DNA of 64,000 bases from Streptomyces sp. NBC_01465 (lineage in GTDB: Bacteria; Actinomycetota; Actinomycetes; Streptomycetales; Streptomycetaceae). The stretch spans positions 2,728,001 to 2,792,000 of the forward strand of contig NZ_CP109467.1 of NCBI RefSeq assembly GCF_036227325.1. Direction: 5' to 3'. Under the pieces are notes generated by a model. That model saw only the letters and a list, made by a program, of their open reading frames with translations. It was not told where the DNA came from and made no database searches. A program made the translations under genes and the position numbers. Of the stretch, positions 61,176 to 64,000 are shown one piece after another. Each line of letters starts with the position of its first letter. The first letter of the stretch is position 1.

Positions 61176-62153
61176 ATGTCTGATGTGGAGTCGGAGAGCA
61201 CTGAGCCCGAGGAAAGCGGCGAGAGCGTAGGGACCGTCATCGTCGCGGTCGTCACCAACCTCGGCATCGCCGTGGCCAAGGCGATCGGCGGCATCGTCAG
61301 CGGCTCGTCCGCGATGCTCTCCGAGGCCGCCCACTCGGTGGCCGACACCGTCACCGAGGTCCTGCTGCTCGCCGCCCTGAAGCGCAGCGAGAAGCCGGCC
61401 GACGAGGCCCACCCGCTGGGCTACGGACCCGAGCGCTACATCTGGGCGATGCTCGCCTCCATCGCCACCTTCGTCGGCGGCGCGGTCTTCGCGATCTACG
61501 ACGGCATCCACACGCTCGTGCACGGCGAGGACCCCGGCAACCCCACCCTCTCGTACATCATCCTGGCGATCGCCTTCCTCCTGGAGGGCTACTCGCTCCT
61601 GGTCGCCTGGCGCCAGATGAAGGGCGAGGCGGCCCGCTTCCGCGCCCCGCTCGCCGTCTATGTGCGCGACACCCCGGACACCGCGGTCAAGGCGGTACTC
61701 CTGGAGAACGTCGCCGCCCTCATCGGCCTGCTCCTTGCCGCGGGCGGCCTGCTCGGCGGCCAGCTGACCGGGTCGGGCATCTTCGACGGCATCTCGTCGA
61801 TCCTCATCGGCCTGCTGCTGGTCTGGGTGGCCTGGGAGCTGGGCCGCTCCAACGCCGACCTGCTGATCGGCCGTGCGCTGCCGGAGAAGATGCGCGACGA
61901 GGTGCGGGCGGAAATCCTCTCCGTACCGCATGTGGAGGCCGTACTGGAGCTGACCACGATCGTGCAGGGCCCCAAGGAGATCCTGATCGCGGCGAAGGTC
62001 GACTTCCGGGACGTGTCGACGGCCGAGGAGATCGAGTGGGCCTGCGAGGAGGCCGAGGAGCAGCTGCGCGAGCGCTTCCCGGCCATCCGGCGGGTCTATC
62101 TGGACCCGACCCCCGGGCTGCATCAGGTCAGGCCGGCGGCGCCCAGCAAGTAG
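61176..62153 (+). CDS. Cation diffusion facilitator (CDF) metal transporter
   Basis: A 325-residue membrane protein with six predicted helices and a C-terminal cytoplasmic ferredoxin-like dimer domain (about 235-320). Helix 2 has the metal motif SEAAHSVADT (HxxxD); helix 5 has LLENVAALIG, which lacks the second HxxxD of zinc-specific members, so the metal specificity may differ (Mn2+, Fe2+ or Co2+). It exports divalent metal ions in exchange for protons. The ATG at 61176 is 19 bp after tesB, but the function suggests an independent role. Its 3' end overlaps the convergent phosphatase gene by 31 bp. Confidence 0.9.
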   Translation: MSDVESESTEPEESGESVGTVIVAVVTNLGIAVAKAIGGIVSGSSAMLSEAAHSVADTVTEVLLLAALKRSEKPADEAHPLGYGPERYIWAMLASIATFVGGAVFAIYDGIHTLVHGEDPGNPTLSYIILAIAFLLEGYSLLVAWRQMKGEAARFRAPLAVYVRDTPDTAVKAVLLENVAALIGLLLAAGGLLGGQLTGSGIFDGISSILIGLLLVWVAWELGRSNADLLIGRALPEKMRDEVRAEILSVPHVEAVLELTTIVQGPKEILIAAKVDFRDVSTAEEIEWACEEAEEQLRERFPAIRRVYLDPTPGLHQVRPAAPSK

Positions 62154-62911
62154 GCGGTCATCGGCTCGTAGAAGAACGGGTCGATGACGTGGTCGTCGAG
62201 GGGCACGGTGACCTGCATCGTCCCCTCGGCCTCGCCGATGAACAGGGCGGGGTCGTTGCAGTCCGCGTAACCGACCGAGTCGATGCCCCGCTGCCCCGCG
62301 CACCCCGCCCACCCGTGGTCGGCGACGACCAGATCGGGCAGCGGACGCCCCTCGCGCTCCAGGCCGTCGAGGATCGCGGTCATCGGCTCGGGCGCGTGCG
62401 TGTGCCACAGGGTCGCGCCCCGCTCGAAAACGGCGACCCCGCCGAACTGCACCACGCAGCCCTCGTCGGTCGTCAGCCCCTCCGGAATGCGCACCACCTC
62501 GCACCCGGCCCTCCGCAGGGCCCGCCCCGTCTCCCCGTGTACGTCGAGGAGCGCGCCGGGGTGCCCGGTCGCGATCAGCACCCGCTGCCGCCCCTCGGCG
62601 GCCTTCCGCAGCCGCGCCGCCATCCGGTCGAGCCCGTCGACGGTCAGCTCCACGTCGATGGTGTCCTGGCCGCTGCGGTGCTCGGGGTCGTCGACGACCC
62701 CGCAGCGCTCGGCCATGACGGCGAGCACGTCCTGCTCGTCCGTCCAGCGGTCGCCGAGCTCCAGGCCGAGCCAGTAGTGACGGTCGCCGTTGGCGAGCTT
62801 GCGGTAGTGGGAGAGGTTGTTGTCGCGGGGAGTGGCGACCTCTCCGGCGATCCGCGTACGGACGAGGTGGTCGACGAGGTCGGCGCGGCTGGGAATCCCG
62901 GATATCGGCAT
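62123..62911 (-). CDS. Phosphatase-like protein conserved in Streptomyces
   Basis: A 262-residue soluble protein that I recall being annotated as a phosphatase in Streptomyces, though no classical phosphatase signature (DxDx, CX5R, calcineurin) is obvious. Conserved stretches include SGIPSRADLVDHLVRTRIAG, NNLSHYRKLANGDRHYWLGL, RVLIATGHPGALLDVHG, LPDLVVADHGWAGCAGQRG, DSVGYADCNDPALFIGEAEG and LDDHVIDPFFYEPMTAYLL; the His/Asp residues could bind metal. The function is therefore uncertain. The ATG at 62911 begins MPISGIP. Confidence 0.7.
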   Translation of the reverse strand: MPISGIPSRADLVDHLVRTRIAGEVATPRDNNLSHYRKLANGDRHYWLGLELGDRWTDEQDVLAVMAERCGVVDDPEHRSGQDTIDVELTVDGLDRMAARLRKAAEGRQRVLIATGHPGALLDVHGETGRALRRAGCEVVRIPEGLTTDEGCVVQFGGVAVFERGATLWHTHAPEPMTAILDGLEREGRPLPDLVVADHGWAGCAGQRGIDSVGYADCNDPALFIGEAEGTMQVTVPLDDHVIDPFFYEPMTAYLLGAAGLT

Positions 62912-62961
62912 GGGCCCATTGTGCCGCGCGGGGCGAAAGGCCGTACGCCCGCAGCCCGCCC

Positions 62962-63540
62962 TCAGCCCGACAGGGCGGCGAACGCTCCGTGTGCGAGGCG
63001 GCGCAGCAGGGCCTCGGTGGCGGGGCGGCCGAGGGAGCCCAGGTGCGGGGTGGAGTTGAGGAGGCCGAAGACGGCGTGGACCGCGACGCGGGCCTCTGCC
63101 TCGGGGGCCGTGGGGTGGATTTCCCTTACGACACCGACCCAGAGCTCCACGTACTGGCGCTGCAGCTGGCGCACCAGCTTGCGGTCGCTGTCGCGCAGGC
63201 GGTCGAGCTCGCGGTCGTGGAGGGTGATGAGGGGACGGTCGTCGAGGGCGAAATCGATGTGGCCGTCGATGAGCGCGGACAGTACGTCCTGCGGGCCGCC
63301 CCCGGTCTCGGCCACGCGGCGCTTGCCGCCGTCGAGGAGGCGGCCGCTGATGCCGACGAGCAGCTCGGCGAGCATCGCGTCCTTGCCGGCGAAGTGGCGG
63401 TAGAGCCCGGGGCCGCTGATGCCGACTGCGGCGCCTATCTCGTCGACGCCCACGCCGTGGAATCCACGGGCTGCGAAGAGGCGGGCGGCCTCTTTGAGGA
63501 TCTGCTCGCGGCGGGTCGGGGCGTCCGTCCTGGTGGTCAT
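62962..63540 (-). CDS. TetR family transcriptional repressor
   Basis: A 192-residue TetR regulator. Residues 10-55 hold the helix-turn-helix (RREQILKEAARLFAARGFHG, VDEIGAAVGISGPGLYRHFA); the rest is the ligand-binding helical domain. It is divergent from the carboxylase gene, with a paired operator between them, so it probably represses that operon and itself. An acyl-CoA of leucine or fatty-acid breakdown is a plausible ligand. The ATG at 63540 begins MTTRTDAPTRREQ. Confidence 0.92.
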   Translation of the reverse strand: MTTRTDAPTRREQILKEAARLFAARGFHGVGVDEIGAAVGISGPGLYRHFAGKDAMLAELLVGISGRLLDGGKRRVAETGGGPQDVLSALIDGHIDFALDDRPLITLHDRELDRLRDSDRKLVRQLQRQYVELWVGVVREIHPTAPEAEARVAVHAVFGLLNSTPHLGSLGRPATEALLRRLAHGAFAALSG

Positions 63541-63563
63541 GGATTCGATTCTAGACAGTGGGG

Positions 63564-63608
63564 GTTAGCGAGCGTTAACCTGAACGCGACGTGTTAACGC
63601 TCATTAAC
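63564..63608. promoter_or_regulatory. Paired TetR operator
   Basis: GTTAGCGAGCGTTAAC (63564-63579) and GTTAACGCTCATTAAC (63593-63608) are inverted copies (14 of 16), 29 bp apart. The first copy is itself palindromic as TTAnCGnnCGnTAA. They fill the divergent space between the TetR gene and the carboxylase gene, so two TetR dimers could bind side by side. Confidence 0.75.
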
Positions 63609-63639
63609 AGAGCAGACCGTACAGAGGGGGCTCGAAGCG

Positions 63640-64000
63640 ATGCAGCAGGCACCGGTGCTGGCCAGCGCGGCCGACCCCGCCTCGGAGGCCTGGCGGGCCA
63701 ATGAGGCGGCGCACGAGGCGCTGGCCGAGGAGCTGCGGGCCAAGCTGTCCGCGGCCCGGCTCGGGGGCGGCGAGAAGTCCCGGGCCCGGCATGTGGCGCG
63801 CGGCAAGCTGCTGCCCAGGGACCGGGTCGACGGGCTGCTCGACCCCGGATCGCCCTTCCTGGAGCTGGCGCCGCTCGCGGCCGACGGGCTGTACGGGGGC
63901 GCGGCACCCGCGGCCGGGGTGATCGCGGGGATCGGGCGGGTCAGCGGGCGCGAGTGCGTGGTCGTCGCCAATGACGCCACCGTCAAGGGCGGTACGTACT
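63640..64000 (+). CDS. Acyl-CoA carboxylase beta (carboxyltransferase) subunit, 5' part
   Basis: The first 120 residues of a biotin-dependent carboxyltransferase; the gene runs out of the window. [40 protein letters not shown] (seen as two conserved blocks) and [28 protein letters not shown] are the N-terminal signature of the methylcrotonyl/propionyl-CoA carboxylase beta family. The [22 protein letters not shown] form is nearest to methylcrotonyl-CoA carboxylase of leucine breakdown, in line with a TetR regulator beside it and the S. coelicolor gene order as I recall it. The ATG at 63640 begins [10 protein letters not shown]. Confidence 0.85.
   Translation, partial: MQQAPVLASAADPASEAWRANEAAHEALAEELRAKLSAARLGGGEKSRARHVARGKLLPRDRVDGLLDPGSPFLELAPLAADGLYGGAAPAAGVIAGIGRVSGRECVVVANDATVKGGTY

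Overview
The window is high-GC actinobacterial DNA. Frequent GTG starts, purine-rich ribosome binding sites, hairpin terminators that mostly lack U-tracts, Tat/Sec secreted proteins, AfsR/SARP regulators and a PrsW protease all point to Streptomyces or a close relative. No rRNA, tRNA, CRISPR array, insertion-sequence transposase or prophage was seen. From memory, the order copper chaperone - copA - citrate synthase - RecD helicase, and further right agmatinase - TPP enzyme - symporter - PucR - acyl-CoA dehydrogenase - TetR - carboxylase, resembles the core chromosome of S. coelicolor, so most of this is core rather than terminal-arm DNA.

Layout. 0-1 kb: a cut TPR gene and an acetyltransferase. 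1.1-8.4 kb: a myo-inositol catabolic locus read leftward as iolC - Cgl0159-type aldolase - iolB - iolD - iolA, with a divergent iolE-like dehydratase gene; a 14-bp palindrome sits between the two facing promoters. iolC carries an in-frame palindromic repeat insertion of net 240 bp. 8.4-12.9 kb: a small BTAD regulator, an MMPL exporter coupled to a secreted peptidoglycan-binding protein, a small HTH protein and an acetyltransferase. 12.9-17.7 kb: cation/proton antiporter, PrsW protease, and a copper module (CsoR-type operator, CopZ, CopA). 17.7-18.1 kb: a structured 400-bp stretch without a convincing gene. 18.1-24.5 kb: citrate synthase, RecD2 helicase, ribokinase, alpha/beta hydrolase, DUF937 protein. 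24.5-27.8 kb: a patch of small, mostly unrecognised genes that looks accessory. 27.8-31.9 kb: a full AfsR-like regulator and an unknown gene.

31.9-38.1 kb is a probable, apparently uncharacterised carbohydrate or cyclitol pathway. A coupled operon (Gfo/Idh/MocA oxidoreductase, DUF993 aldolase-like protein, TIM-barrel isomerase) is divergent from a LacI regulator across a LacI-type operator, and it is followed by a MarR-GNAT fusion coupled to a second TIM-barrel isomerase. No kinase or transporter is present, which suggests free keto-sugars.

38-53 kb holds an EamA exporter with a divergent LysR, then a group of exported proteins (Tat GH3 hexosaminidase, lipoprotein, S37 aminopeptidase, two small secreted proteins, serine hydrolase, endonuclease I), a single-chain tandem ABC exporter, a TPR protein and a CPT-like kinase. 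53-59 kb is a guanidino-compound catabolic cluster (ureohydrolase, TPP decarboxylase-like enzyme, Na+/solute symporter, PucR). 59-64 kb covers acyl-CoA metabolism (acyl-CoA dehydrogenase, thioesterase II, a TetR regulator with a clear paired operator, and the start of an acyl-CoA carboxylase beta subunit), with a CDF metal transporter and a phosphatase between. The motif TTAACGCT at both the dehydrogenase and the carboxylase suggests one shared TetR regulon.
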